Below are positions 36,710 to 46,275 of a DNA stretch of 64,000 nucleotides, one piece after another. The notes under the pieces are model-generated. The model was not told the DNA's origin, did no database searches, and saw only the letters and a program-made list of their open reading frames with translations. Origin of the DNA: Rosettibacter sp037481715 (GTDB lineage: Bacteria; Bacteroidota; Ignavibacteria; Ignavibacteriales; Melioribacteraceae); assembly GCA_037481715.1 (NCBI GenBank), contig JBBFLD010000006.1, forward strand, positions 186,001 through 250,000. The letters run 5' to 3'. Numbering within the stretch: position 1 is the stretch's first letter; the number at the start of each line of letters is the position of its first letter. Made by a program: the position numbers and the translations under genes.

Positions 36710-37978
36710 TCAAGCTAAATCTGCAAGTGAGCTGTAATCTGGGTCAAATAGTCTTCGATAAATTCTCATAGTATATGAATCAGTTGCACCAGCGATATAA
36801 TCACAAACAAGCCTTGCTCTTTGTTTTTTATTTTTCTCCTTTCGAATTAATTTATCATTAAAATCTGGAAGTAACTTTGATGAATTAATTTTTGTTATAT
36901 AATTTTCTTCGAGAAGCTCAAAAATTTTTTTCAGCATATTGTTTCCCTTAAACTCAATCTGATGAAGCGAAGAAGAACGAAAAACCAAATCAACAGAAAT
37001 TTTTTTATAAAGATTTGCTCTTTCCAAAATATATCCAGGAATGATGATCAAATATTTATAGCGGTTTGTCAATGAATCCATAAAAGTTTTTCTTTCTTTT
37101 AAGCTGCATGAACGAATAAATTCTCCAATCATTGAACCAAAATTTCTTTTATAATTTCCAGTTTTTATCCATTCAATAATTTCTTCAATTACAGAATTTT
37201 GATAATCATTAAGATTATTATCTCTTTGCCATTTTGATAGTTTTTCAATAGTAATAAATCCTCCTGAAATACTATCAACAATATCATTAATCGCATAAGC
37301 GGTGTCATCTGCCCAGTCCATTATCTGGCATTCAATGCTCTGAAATTGATTCAATTTATCTGCATAAGAAAGTTCTTTTGGAATTTTTTTATTGCCAAAA
37401 ACATAATCGACAAACTTTATTTGTTCATCATAAATAAAATGATTCTCTGGATTTTTAAAACTTGAAAATGGTGCTTTATACTTCATAATTCCATCAATGA
37501 AAGCTCGTGTTGGATTCATGCCTCGATAATTTTGTTCGTCTCTGTAAAAAATTTCTGTTATAAGCCTTAGTGTCTGTGCATTCCCTTCAAAACCACCGTA
37601 GTTCATCATCAATTGATTTAATACTCTTTCTCCTGCATGACCAAAAGGAGGATGACCCAAATCATGAGCAAGACAAATTGATTCAACCAAATCTGGGTCA
37701 ATAAAATATTCTTCACTTAAAATTTCTTTTTGAGATACAAACAAATAACTGCAAATCGACCTTCCAATTTGTGCAACTTCAATGGAATGAGTTAATCGAG
37801 TTCTGTAAAAATCATATTCGCCAGGTAAAAATACTTGAGTTTTGCCCTGCAGTCTTCTGAATTCTGATGAATGAATTATTCTGTCTCTGTCAATCTGGAA
37901 AGGAGTTCTGTAATCTTCGGAACGTTTACTTTGTTTCATGCGTTCTATATCAAAGTCAGTATAAAATTTGTTTTTCAT
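36710..37978 (-). CDS. dgt: Deoxyguanosinetriphosphate triphosphohydrolase-like protein
   Basis: 422 residues. The HD-domain metal site is spread over the usual segments: FRRLQGKTQVFLPGEYDFYRTRLTHSIEVAQIGRSIC, the HD pair in CLAHDLGHPPFGHAGERVLN, and the Asp in MDWADDTAYAINDI. It should hydrolyse dGTP (or other dNTPs) to nucleoside and triphosphate, keeping dNTP pools in check. Such enzymes can also restrict phages. It is convergent with ispH. Confidence 0.93.
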   Translation of the reverse strand: MKNKFYTDFDIERMKQSKRSEDYRTPFQIDRDRIIHSSEFRRLQGKTQVFLPGEYDFYRTRLTHSIEVAQIGRSICSYLFVSQKEILSEEYFIDPDLVESICLAHDLGHPPFGHAGERVLNQLMMNYGGFEGNAQTLRLITEIFYRDEQNYRGMNPTRAFIDGIMKYKAPFSSFKNPENHFIYDEQIKFVDYVFGNKKIPKELSYADKLNQFQSIECQIMDWADDTAYAINDIVDSISGGFITIEKLSKWQRDNNLNDYQNSVIEEIIEWIKTGNYKRNFGSMIGEFIRSCSLKERKTFMDSLTNRYKYLIIIPGYILERANLYKKISVDLVFRSSSLHQIEFKGNNMLKKIFELLEENYITKINSSKLLPDFNDKLIRKEKNKKQRARLVCDYIAGATDSYTMRIYRRLFDPDYSSLADLA

Positions 37979-38031
37979 AAATTCTCTTTAGAATTTTGCT
38001 ATTGTGATTAACAAATTAAGAAAAAAATAAT

Positions 38032-38946
38032 TTGGCACATAATCATTCACATATTAATGGAGATATATTTTCTTCAACTAAAGGAAGATTAATCTTTACA
38101 ATTTTTCTAAATTTTTTAATAACAGTTGGAGAAATTATCGGCGGTATAATTTCCGGAAGCCTTTCTTTGATTTCTGATGCAATGCATAATTTTTCCGACA
38201 GCATTTCAATTATTATCAGCTATATTGCACTCAAGTTGAGATTAAGAAGCAATTCATTGAAGCACACATTTGGACTTAAACGAGCAGAAATATTAGCAGC
38301 TGTAATTAATTCTGCAGCACTAATAATAATTTGTATTTACCTTTTTTATGAAGCAATTGGCAGATTCAAAAATCCTGAAGTTATTGATGCAAAAATAATG
38401 AGCATTGTTGCTGTTGTTGGTTTGCTTGCAAATTTATTTGCTGTCCTTTTGTTGAGAAGGGATTCAAAAAAAAGCATGAATATTCGTTCTTCTTATCTCC
38501 ATTTAATTGGAGATACAATTTCTTCTGTTGGAGTAATTCTGGGCAGCATTGCAATATACTTATGGAAAATTTACTGGATTGACCCTTTACTGACAATTTT
38601 AATTGGATTGTACATACTTAAAGAAAGTTTTTCGATACTTCAGGAAGCCATTCATATTTTAATGGAAGGAGCACCGTTAAATATTTCAATCGAAGAAATT
38701 CAATATGAAGTAGAGAAGTTTAATGAAGTAGAAGATATTCATCACATACATATGTGGATGGTTGGAGAAAATGATGTTCATCTGGAAGCTCATGTAAATG
38801 TAAAGGATATGAAAATTAGTGAGTGCGATTTATTAAGGAAAAAAATTGAAATGAACTTACAATCAAAATTTGGTATTCGTCACATCACTCTGCAATTCGA
38901 ATGTAATCAATGTCCTGAATCCGGTTTGATAGAACAACATTTATAA
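38032..38946 (+). CDS. Cation diffusion facilitator metal exporter (CzcD/ZitB-like)
   Basis: 304 residues with six membrane helices and a cytoplasmic C-terminal domain. The N-terminus is His-rich (HNHSHINGD). The transport site is built by HxxxD in helix II (AMHNFSD) and in helix V (HLIGD), a pattern typical of zinc-transporting CDFs. The C-terminal domain contains IHHIHMWMVGENDVHLEAHV. I read the start as a TTG at 38032, because no better ATG precedes the His-rich N-terminus. It is divergent from dgt by about 50 bp. Confidence 0.9.
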   Translation: MAHNHSHINGDIFSSTKGRLIFTIFLNFLITVGEIIGGIISGSLSLISDAMHNFSDSISIIISYIALKLRLRSNSLKHTFGLKRAEILAAVINSAALIIICIYLFYEAIGRFKNPEVIDAKIMSIVAVVGLLANLFAVLLLRRDSKKSMNIRSSYLHLIGDTISSVGVILGSIAIYLWKIYWIDPLLTILIGLYILKESFSILQEAIHILMEGAPLNISIEEIQYEVEKFNEVEDIHHIHMWMVGENDVHLEAHVNVKDMKISECDLLRKKIEMNLQSKFGIRHITLQFECNQCPESGLIEQHL

Positions 38947-38948
38947 TG

Positions 38949-39380
38949 TTAATTCTTTTTTTCTTTTATTGCTTTGAATGCAAGAGCATACATCTGTATT
39001 TGTTTCATCATTGCTGCTAAACCATTTTTTCTTGTTGGCGAAAGATGTTTATCAATTCCAATTTTTGTTAAGAAATCGGGAGGATTAGATAAAATTTCAT
39101 CGGGTGAATGGCCCGAATAAACTTCTATCAAAATTGCAATCAGTCCTTTTACAATAGCAGCATCGCTGTCGGCTTCAAAAAATATTTTTCCATCTTCAAG
39201 TTTTGCGTGTATCCAAACTTGAGATTGACAGCCATCTAATTTGTATTTATCTGTTTTATATTCTTCGCTGATAGGCTTCATCCTTCTGCCGAGTTCGATA
39301 ACATATTTATATCTATCTTCCCACTCAGTAAATTGTTCAAATTCTTTTATCAGTTTTTCCTGCTTTTCTTGTATTGTCAT
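38949..39380 (-). CDS. sufE: SufE-family cysteine desulfurase sulfur acceptor
   Basis: 143 residues. The sulfur-accepting Cys is Cys51 in LDGCQSQVWI, with the family segments EWEDRYKYVIELGRRM, DSDAAIVKGLIAILIEVYSG and HLSPTRKNGLAAMMKQI all present. It takes persulfide from a SufS-type desulfurase for Fe-S cluster assembly. The sufS gene is not in the window. It converges on the CDF gene with only 2 nt between the stops. Confidence 0.93.
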   Translation of the reverse strand: MTIQEKQEKLIKEFEQFTEWEDRYKYVIELGRRMKPISEEYKTDKYKLDGCQSQVWIHAKLEDGKIFFEADSDAAIVKGLIAILIEVYSGHSPDEILSNPPDFLTKIGIDKHLSPTRKNGLAAMMKQIQMYALAFKAIKEKKN

Positions 39381-39500
39381 TTTAATCCAAAAATTATTTT
39401 CATCTCTTAAGTAAATTTTAACAAAGTAATGTAATTATTCAAATTTCTTTAAAAGAATATTCTTAAATTGCCGTAAGAATCTAAATATAAGAGAATTAAA

Positions 39501-40214
39501 ATGAATAAATATAATTTTATACTTGCAATGCTTGCATTTTTTACTATACGAATTTCTGCTCAATCAGATACATCTGAAAGCAAGCCAACTTTATTTCAGA
39601 TTTCCATAATTGATTCTTTGTATGAAGGCAAATATGATGGTAAATATAAATTAAGCAACCTGCTTGAAATTGGCGATTTCGGACTTGGAACTTTTGATAA
39701 ATTAAATGGAGAGATGATTATACTTAATAGTTCAATTTATCAGTTCAAAGATGATGGTTTAGTTTATCAATCAAACGCAGATGATACAACACCTTTTGCA
39801 TGCATCGTAAAATTTAACAGCAATGAATCTTATGAAATATTTAATATGAAAGATGATGAATTAAAAAAATTAATTGACAGTTTGATTACAAATAAGAATT
39901 TGTTCTATGCATTAAAGCTACAGGGCGAATTTTCTTATATTAGAACCAGAACAATAGCTCTCCAAAAGAAGCCTTACAAACAATTAAATGAAGTATTAAA
40001 AAATCAAATTGTTTTTGAAAGAACAAATTTATCAGGAACTCTGATTGGATTTTACTGTCCATCATTTGTAGATAAGATTAACGTTTCAGGTTATCATTTT
40101 CATTTTATTAATGACGAACTTAACTTTGGTGGTCATGTACTTAATTTCAGAATTGATAACGGCAAATTAGAAATTCAAAAAATTAATCAGCTAAAAATCA
40201 TTTTACCTGATTAA
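39501..40214 (+). CDS. budA: Acetolactate decarboxylase with a Sec signal peptide
   Basis: 237 residues. A Sec signal peptide (MNKYNFILAMLAFFTIRISAQ) is followed by the full alpha-acetolactate decarboxylase fold: LFQISIIDSLYEGKYDGKYKLSNLLEIGDFGLGTFDKLNGEMI, FERTNLSGTLIGFYCPSF, and the zinc-ligand cluster GYHFHFINDELNFGGHVLNF with His199, His201 and His212. It converts acetolactate to acetoin. Export suggests a periplasmic or extracellular location. No acetolactate synthase gene is adjacent, so the pathway role is open. Confidence 0.9.
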   Translation: MNKYNFILAMLAFFTIRISAQSDTSESKPTLFQISIIDSLYEGKYDGKYKLSNLLEIGDFGLGTFDKLNGEMIILNSSIYQFKDDGLVYQSNADDTTPFACIVKFNSNESYEIFNMKDDELKKLIDSLITNKNLFYALKLQGEFSYIRTRTIALQKKPYKQLNEVLKNQIVFERTNLSGTLIGFYCPSFVDKINVSGYHFHFINDELNFGGHVLNFRIDNGKLEIQKINQLKIILPD

Positions 40215-40216
40215 TG

Positions 40217-41086
40217 TTATTGAAATATTATAGTTTTTTTTCCATACTTTAGTACTCTGTTGTTAATGTGCAAATTAAGAGCACGGGCAAGCACAAGACG
40301 CTCCAAATCTTTTCCTTTACGAATTAAATCTTTCAACGAATCTTTATGAGTAATTCGAATTACATCCTGTTCGATAATTGGTCCCTCATCTAATTCTTCT
40401 GTTACATAGTGACTTGTTGCACCAATTAATTTTACTCCGCGTTCATAAGCTTTTTTATACGGATTTGCACCCATAAATGCCGGCAAAAATGAATGATGAA
40501 TATTTATGATATTATTTGGATATTTTTCAATAAATAACGGAGAAAGAATTTGCATATATCTTGCAAGAACGATAGTATCAATTTTGTAAGAATCAAGTAG
40601 CTCTAATTCTTTTAATTCCTGTTCGTGTTTATTTTCTTTAGTAATTGGAAAATAATAAAAAGGAATGTCATAACTTTTTGCAACTCCTTCAAGTGTCGTA
40701 TGATTTGAAATTATTAGTAGAATCTCGGCATCAAGTTCTTTGTTTTTATAACGCCACAAAATTTCCTGCAAGCAATGGTCATACTTCGAAACGAATATCG
40801 CAATTTTATGTTTGTTGTAACTGTATTTAATTTCCCATTTTGCATTTATTTCCTCTGCAAGAATTTGAAATTCTTTTTCAAATTGTTCGTTTGGAACATT
40901 TAGTTCGCTTAAATCCCATTCGACTCTGATGAAAAACATTTTTTCTTCCGGGTCAACATGTTCATCAAGGTCAACAATATTGCCGCCTCTTTGAAATATA
41001 AATTGTGATATTCGAGCTACAAGCCCTTTCTGGTCGTTGCATGATAAAATTAATGTTGCAGTATTGTTTTCCAATTTTTGCTCCAT
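40217..41086 (-). CDS. purU: Formyltetrahydrofolate deformylase
   Basis: 289 residues. An N-terminal ACT domain (TLILSCNDQKGLVARISQFIFQRGGNIVDLDEHVDPE) precedes the formyl-transferase fold with KIAIFVSKYDHCLQEILWR and the catalytic Asn-His-Asp set in NIINIHHSFLPAF and LDEGPIIEQDVIRITH. It releases formate from 10-formyl-THF to balance one-carbon pools. It is last in the minus-strand operon with the DUF4922 and glycosyltransferase genes, 6 nt after DUF4922. Confidence 0.95.
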   Translation of the reverse strand: MEQKLENNTATLILSCNDQKGLVARISQFIFQRGGNIVDLDEHVDPEEKMFFIRVEWDLSELNVPNEQFEKEFQILAEEINAKWEIKYSYNKHKIAIFVSKYDHCLQEILWRYKNKELDAEILLIISNHTTLEGVAKSYDIPFYYFPITKENKHEQELKELELLDSYKIDTIVLARYMQILSPLFIEKYPNNIINIHHSFLPAFMGANPYKKAYERGVKLIGATSHYVTEELDEGPIIEQDVIRITHKDSLKDLIRKGKDLERLVLARALNLHINNRVLKYGKKTIIFQ

Positions 41087-41092
41087 TATTAA

Positions 41093-42094
41093 TTAACTTT
41101 TATAGACATCCATTAATTTTTTCTTCAAGTATTCAAAATATTCTTTTGTATAAGTTACCTGTTTGTAAACATCAATTATATCTTCATTTTTAATTTTATT
41201 AAAATCTTCTTCTCTTACTGTAATTAACACGCCTCCCAAATCAACTGCAGCTGGACTTATCAATAACTTCTCATTTCCTTCAAGAAAATATTGTTGGGGT
41301 CTGTGATTTAATCTTGGGAATATAATTAATTTCAGTTTTTCTTCACTGTAAAAAGAAATTAAGTTAAACATTGGTTCTTCTTTTGGAATAGAAATTTTCT
41401 TAATCGCATTATAAAATATTTTAAATGCATAAAGCAATTCACCTTTATGCTTTGATTCAAACGAAATAAATCTTCGCAGAAAATTTTCAAAGAAAAATAT
41501 TTTTATTCTTTCACTTTCGAGGTAATTAGAATTTCTTTTCATCAATTCATAATCTTGTTCTAAAGGCAGAATATTTTTTTCAATTGCTTGAAAATGCATA
41601 TGGTCTGGAGCCGATGCACCGCACTTTGGTCCATTATAAATAATTGTAAAATCTTTACTCAAATCTTCTGTTAAATCGAGCAGGTCATGAAAGTGGCTGA
41701 TAATTGTTTGAGGTGTATGCTTTTTCTTTGTTATAGTTAAATGTTTATTAAAAATTGGATATGGATTAATCAGAATTATAAAATGTTTGTTATAAACAAT
41801 TCCATTTTGTTCTTCAGGCAAGTTTTCAATGCACAAAAAGCATTTCCTTTTTTGAATTGTCTCGGGACTTACATCTGCCGCAGTAGATTTTATTCTGGCA
41901 GGATTGTATTGAACTATGACTTTAAATTTTGTTGAGGCATCAAATTCAAATTCTCTAATTTTTATGTCCTTAAGATTTTCATAATTATTTCTCAGCAATT
42001 CCCAATTTAACTTTTGTTCTTCAAACAAATTTAAAATTCGAGACGACCAAAATTCTTTTAATTGACTCTTTGGAATTTTCTCTTCAATTATCAT
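41093..42094 (-). CDS. DUF4922 family HIT-like protein
   Basis: 333 residues, cytoplasmic. The DUF4922 signature is KRKCFLCIENLPEEQNGIVYNKHFIILINPYPIFNKHLTI, followed by NGPKCGASAPDHMHFQA, a His-x-His motif like that of the HIT superfamily phosphorylases. The remainder holds LISPAAVDLGGVLITVREEDF. Related enzymes act on nucleotide-sugars (GDP-galactose phosphorylase-like), but the reaction here is not established. Its start overlaps the glycosyltransferase stop by 11 nt, so they are translationally coupled. Confidence 0.8.
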   Translation of the reverse strand: MIIEEKIPKSQLKEFWSSRILNLFEEQKLNWELLRNNYENLKDIKIREFEFDASTKFKVIVQYNPARIKSTAADVSPETIQKRKCFLCIENLPEEQNGIVYNKHFIILINPYPIFNKHLTITKKKHTPQTIISHFHDLLDLTEDLSKDFTIIYNGPKCGASAPDHMHFQAIEKNILPLEQDYELMKRNSNYLESERIKIFFFENFLRRFISFESKHKGELLYAFKIFYNAIKKISIPKEEPMFNLISFYSEEKLKLIIFPRLNHRPQQYFLEGNEKLLISPAAVDLGGVLITVREEDFNKIKNEDIIDVYKQVTYTKEYFEYLKKKLMDVYKS

Positions 42095-43574
42095 TGTTTC
42101 TGTTTATTCTTATTAAAATTTCTTTCGAACGCAATGAATCTTTATAAAAATTATTTTCGTTGATTTTTTGAATGCTTAACGAAGAATCAGTATTTCCTTC
42201 CCACCTTCTGCAAATGTAAATTGGCTCATAAATTCTTGATATTTTATAATCACGAGAAATTGTGATGCCAAGATAATAATCTTCTCCATAGCTTACATTT
42301 GGAATTTCAATATTTCTTAAGATAGGTGTAAAAAATGCTCTTGGTGCTCCAAGACCATTTATTCTCAATGCATTGTTTGGACCGTTTTCATCTGTCCATT
42401 CTCTATGGTCAATAATTCCAGGAGGAATTTCATTAAGATTAAAATCAGTTAACAAATATGTACCGATTACCATTGCGGAATTTTCTTCATAAAATTTATT
42501 TATAATTTTTTGCAAAGTAGTTTCATCTTTGTATAAATCATCGCTGTCAAGCTGAACGGAAAATTTTCCACACTTAGGATAATGAACAGCCAAATTCCAG
42601 CAGCCTCCTATCAGCAAATCTTTTCTATCAGGAATTATGTGAACAAGATTTTCATGTTTTGAAGAAAGTTCTTTTAAAATTTCCGTTGTGCCGTCAGTAG
42701 ATAAATTATCAACAACAATAACATTGAATTTAAAATCTGTTTTTTGAATTAGTGCAGATTCGATTGCTGTTGAAATAGTTTTAGCTCTGTTTTTTACAGG
42801 AATAATAACCGAAGCTTCGTAATCAAATTTTTCAAGATTCAAATTGACTTCTTTGAATGGAGGATAAATGAATGCCCCAATTGATTTAAGATGCTCTGTT
42901 GCAGCTTTTTCCATTTCAATTTGAACTGAGCGATTCTTTGGGTCAACATAATTGAATTGTTTTTCATGACTTGATGAAATTGAATTTTTTTCTATCGAAT
43001 ACAAAAATTCTTTAATATGGTGAACATTAGTTAAAAAATAATTTGATGAATTAATTTTTTCTTCTACCGTTATCTTTAATCGCAAATCATAAAAGCCTGC
43101 ATAGTTATAATTTTCTTTTGCTTTTTGAAGAGCATTTTTGAACGAGGAAGAATTAATTAACATCAAATAACCAAAATCAAAATCATCGCGAATGCTGCCA
43201 ATTTGATAATCAATTAACGGGTGCTCTGATTTTTTGTTGTTTTCAATTTCATAAAAATCCGAATAGACAATTTTAGAATTTGATTTTAGAGCAGCAGTTA
43301 AAAATTTTTCAATTGTATTTTTCTCTAAAAAAATTTTTTGTTCATTAAATAAAAAAAGAATATAATCCGTATTCACCCTCTCGCTTAATGATTTTAGGAC
43401 AGATGTATGAAATAAACTTTCTCCGAAAATTATTTTAACATCAAGAAATGAATCATCAATTCCTTCCCCGCTAATTAAAAAAATATCTTCGATTAAATCT
43501 GAATTCTTTAATTGAGATATAAGATTTGTTGTAGTTTCATTAAATGATGAAATTATAGCTGTTATTTTTTTCAT
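42084..43574 (-). CDS. Two-domain glycosyltransferase family 2 protein
   Basis: 496 residues with two GT-A-like segments. The first (1-230) begins ITAIISSFNETTTNLISQL and looks like a divergent GT2 fold without a clear DxD. The second (about 250-450) is an orthodox GT2 domain: YEASVIIPVKNRAKTISTAIESALIQ, VIVVDNLSTDGTTEIL, and DxD in VQLDSDDLYKDE. No signal or membrane helix is seen, so it acts in the cytoplasm. It begins the operon with DUF4922 and purU. Confidence 0.82.
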   Translation of the reverse strand: MKKITAIISSFNETTTNLISQLKNSDLIEDIFLISGEGIDDSFLDVKIIFGESLFHTSVLKSLSERVNTDYILFLFNEQKIFLEKNTIEKFLTAALKSNSKIVYSDFYEIENNKKSEHPLIDYQIGSIRDDFDFGYLMLINSSSFKNALQKAKENYNYAGFYDLRLKITVEEKINSSNYFLTNVHHIKEFLYSIEKNSISSSHEKQFNYVDPKNRSVQIEMEKAATEHLKSIGAFIYPPFKEVNLNLEKFDYEASVIIPVKNRAKTISTAIESALIQKTDFKFNVIVVDNLSTDGTTEILKELSSKHENLVHIIPDRKDLLIGGCWNLAVHYPKCGKFSVQLDSDDLYKDETTLQKIINKFYEENSAMVIGTYLLTDFNLNEIPPGIIDHREWTDENGPNNALRINGLGAPRAFFTPILRNIEIPNVSYGEDYYLGITISRDYKISRIYEPIYICRRWEGNTDSSLSIQKINENNFYKDSLRSKEILIRINRNNDN

Positions 43575-43764
43575 TGAATGCTCATCAAAATTGAATCAAA
43601 AATTATAAAAAACGATTGTCACTTTAAATTATTGCTCAAAGATGAAATAGCAAACCAGAATTAATTCGTTCAACCTCTGAATAAGATTAATTTAAGTGAC
43701 CTTTATTTAAATTTGTTGTATGCTTTTATAAGAATTGCTGTATGTCTATATTTGTGCCGCAAAA

Positions 43765-44106
43765 ATGAGTAAGAAAATAATAACATACAGTATTATAGGT
43801 TCTTTCCTGATTTTTACAGGAATTCAAACAGAAATAAGTTCATTAAATAAAGAGAACCATTCATTAATGATTGAAAAGTTTCACTCCGTTACTCACATCA
43901 ACTTAACGGATGACAAAACAAGTTTCAAATCTCTTACTGATTATTATCAAAACAACGAAACCTTCTTTTTAATCAATATATTCAAACTTACAAACACAAT
44001 TAATCTTTTAGAGCAAATCTATCGGGATTCTAATCCTCTGAGATTTACTCTTAAAAAGAATTCAAACCAAACCCTAAGGGGTTTCAATTCAACTCTGAAA
44101 ATATAG
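43765..44106 (+). CDS. Small hypothetical protein with N-terminal membrane anchor
   Basis: 113 residues from the ATG at 43765. A hydrophobic segment near residues 5-20 (IITYSIIGSFLIFTGI) looks like a signal anchor. No family is recognised. Codon choice is similar to the neighbours, so it may be real. The longer frame from a TTG at 43735 lacks a ribosome-binding site. It lies 70 bp ahead of rlpA on the same strand. Its 3' end holds a short AAACCC/GGGTTT hairpin without a T-run. Confidence 0.4.
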   Translation: MSKKIITYSIIGSFLIFTGIQTEISSLNKENHSLMIEKFHSVTHINLTDDKTSFKSLTDYYQNNETFFLINIFKLTNTINLLEQIYRDSNPLRFTLKKNSNQTLRGFNSTLKI

Positions 44107-44176
44107 AAAGTTAAAAATTCCGCCTGATTTTTCTCTTTACTCTTGAAGGTATGTTAAACAAAAAGCGAGGTATTTA

Positions 44177-44656
44177 TTGCGAGCAATTAAAATAATATTA
44201 GTTATATTAATAATAGCAGTAACAGTGGGTGTATTTAACTTTGATGAATCAACAGCAAGGGAAACAAGCATTTTAGATAAAGTAAGAATAAGCAAAGATT
44301 CAACTCCAGAAGTTGTGCCAGTAAATCTCAATAATCTTGGAATAATGAAAGCATCATGGTATGGTCCAGGATTTCATGGCAAGATGACAGCAAATGGAGA
44401 GATTTATAATCAAATGGCTCTTACAGCTGCTCATAAAGAACTGCCGTTTGGCACATATCTAAGAATAACAAATTTGCGAAACGGCAAAAGTGTAATTGTA
44501 AGAATTAATGACAGAGGTCCTTATATTGAAGGAAGAGATTTAGATTTATCAAAAGGAACTGCGATTGCACTTGGAATGATGAAAAGCGGTGTAATAAAAG
44601 TGAAAGTCGAAGAAATTATTGTTGATGATATTAATCCAGTAACTGTGTTAAATTAG
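44177..44656 (+). CDS. rlpA: RlpA-family septal ring lytic transglycosylase-like protein
   Basis: 159 residues. An N-terminal hydrophobic segment (ILVILIIAVTVGVFNF) anchors or exports the protein, followed by the RlpA double-psi beta barrel: MKASWYGPGFHGKMTANGEIYN, TAAHKELPFGTYLRITNLRNGKSVIVRINDRGPY, GRDLDLSKGTAIALGM. Members trim peptidoglycan lacking stem peptides. No SPOR domain is present. The start is a TTG at 44177 supported by GAGG at 44167-44170. A strong terminator follows. Confidence 0.85.
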   Translation: MRAIKIILVILIIAVTVGVFNFDESTARETSILDKVRISKDSTPEVVPVNLNNLGIMKASWYGPGFHGKMTANGEIYNQMALTAAHKELPFGTYLRITNLRNGKSVIVRINDRGPYIEGRDLDLSKGTAIALGMMKSGVIKVKVEEIIVDDINPVTVLN

Positions 44657-44694
44657 TTTTAAGGGATATTAAAAGTAAAATTAAATGATTAATG

Positions 44695-44733
44695 CAGGGA
44701 ACTAAAAAATCATTCAATGTTCCCTGTTTTTTT
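44695..44733 (+). terminator. Rho-independent terminator of rlpA
   Basis: Stem CAGGGAAC (44695-44702) pairs with GTTCCCTG (44719-44726) over a 16-nt loop, followed by a run of seven T (44727-44733). It lies 38 bp after the rlpA stop and has the standard form of an intrinsic terminator. Confidence 0.85.
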
Positions 44734-44844
44734 ATTCTGTGTAAATCTGTGATAAAATATAATCGATTTTAGATGATATGGTTTACTCCGTCTATTAAGT
44801 ATAAAGAATATCATTTTTTGATGTAAAGTATCGAAGCAGGAAAT

Positions 44845-46275
44845 TTATGAGGCAGGTAATTCAATAATAAATTCAATCGAATCCGGAAATTTTTCTACTT
44901 GAATTGTTCCATTATGCAGATTCACAATTGATTTTACAACCGATAAACCAAGTCCAACTCCTCCAGTACTTCTTGTTCGAGAAGTATCAATTCTGTAAAA
45001 ACGGTCAAATATTTTTTCTATATCTTTTTGAGAAATTTCTTCGCACCAATTTTTCACTGAAATCATAAATTTATTATCATAAATTTTTTTTGAAGTAATA
45101 ATTATTGGGAAATTGTCTGTGCCATATTTAATCGCATTATCAATTAGATTGGTAACTGCCTGTTTAATTAAGTCGTAATCAAAATTAGCAGAGAAATTTT
45201 CCTCAATGATTAATTTTATCTCTGTGTTTTTATCATCTGCAAGAACATTTGCATTTTTAATGATGCCTTGCAAGAATTCCTTTAGATTAACTTCTCTTTT
45301 GTGAATCTTAACTAAATTATTTTCACTCTTGGAAATAAAAAATAGATTATCAACAATTTTTATTAATCTTAATGTTTCTTCATAATTGCTTTTTAAGATT
45401 TCAATATATTCAGTGGGAGATTTTTCTGACTTTAAAGCAATTTCGATTTCACCTCTTAAAATTGTAAGAGGAGTTTTCAGTTCATGTGCGGCTGAAATTG
45501 AGAATTGATTCATGTATTCTACAGATGTTCGAATTCTCTGAATCATTTCATTCATTTTTTTGACAAGTCTACCAAATTCATCATTATGTTCTTCCCCTGG
45601 AATTATTTCACTTAAATTATGAGCAGTTATTTCTTCTGTTTTTTTAATAATCTTATCTATTCTTGATAATGACCTTTGCGATATTAATGCCCCTCCAATT
45701 AAAGATACCAAAAAGAATATTGGAGCAATTACAACATAAATATCAGTTAAGCTGTTAATTGTTTGCAAGATATGTTCCTTAGGATAAGCAACTATAACAG
45801 TATAATTTCCATCTTTAATTTGAGTTGCTCTTATTTCATTTTCAGATAATCGTTCGTCAACAAAGTCAAATGTTTGTTTATTCGATTTAATGTTTGGGAA
45901 TTCTAACTTTATTTTTGAAAGATTAGCTGATTGGTAAATAACTTTTTTCCCAGAAGAAATTTGGATGAATGTATTTCTTTCATTAAAAACAACAACATCA
46001 TAAATTATATCCCAGATTAAATCTTCTTCGCTCGAGTAAATATCGCTCGGTTCAAAAGTTTCTAAATCAAAATGTTTTGATTTTAATACGCGAAGAATCG
46101 CATTTGCCTGAGCTGAGAGCGACAGATCTAATCTTTTTAATGAATTATTGTAGAGATAATAATAAATTGTAAAACCAAGGATAATTTCCAGAATCAAGAA
46201 CAGAAATGCATACCAGATGGTCATCTTAAATCGAGTGGATAATACATATGGTTTAATTTTACTGAACATTTTCAT
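44845..46275 (-). CDS. Sensor histidine kinase
   Basis: 476 residues. Two membrane helices (about 13-35 and 175-198) flank a periplasmic sensor region without a recognised fold. A HAMP domain follows, then the phospho-acceptor His in AAHELKTPLTILRGE, the N box in QAVTNLIDNAIKYG and the G boxes in STGGVGLGLSVVKSIVNLHNG. It should phosphorylate the response regulator encoded just upstream, with which it overlaps by 4 nt (ATGA). The signal sensed is unknown. Confidence 0.93.
   Translation of the reverse strand: MKMFSKIKPYVLSTRFKMTIWYAFLFLILEIILGFTIYYYLYNNSLKRLDLSLSAQANAILRVLKSKHFDLETFEPSDIYSSEEDLIWDIIYDVVVFNERNTFIQISSGKKVIYQSANLSKIKLEFPNIKSNKQTFDFVDERLSENEIRATQIKDGNYTVIVAYPKEHILQTINSLTDIYVVIAPIFFLVSLIGGALISQRSLSRIDKIIKKTEEITAHNLSEIIPGEEHNDEFGRLVKKMNEMIQRIRTSVEYMNQFSISAAHELKTPLTILRGEIEIALKSEKSPTEYIEILKSNYEETLRLIKIVDNLFFISKSENNLVKIHKREVNLKEFLQGIIKNANVLADDKNTEIKLIIEENFSANFDYDLIKQAVTNLIDNAIKYGTDNFPIIITSKKIYDNKFMISVKNWCEEISQKDIEKIFDRFYRIDTSRTRSTGGVGLGLSVVKSIVNLHNGTIQVEKFPDSIEFIIELPAS

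Noticed and set aside
44069..44084. AAACCC/GGGTTT hairpin at the end of the small hypothetical gene
   Set aside because: It lies inside the reading frame, is only 6 bp long and has no T-run, so it does not qualify as a terminator.
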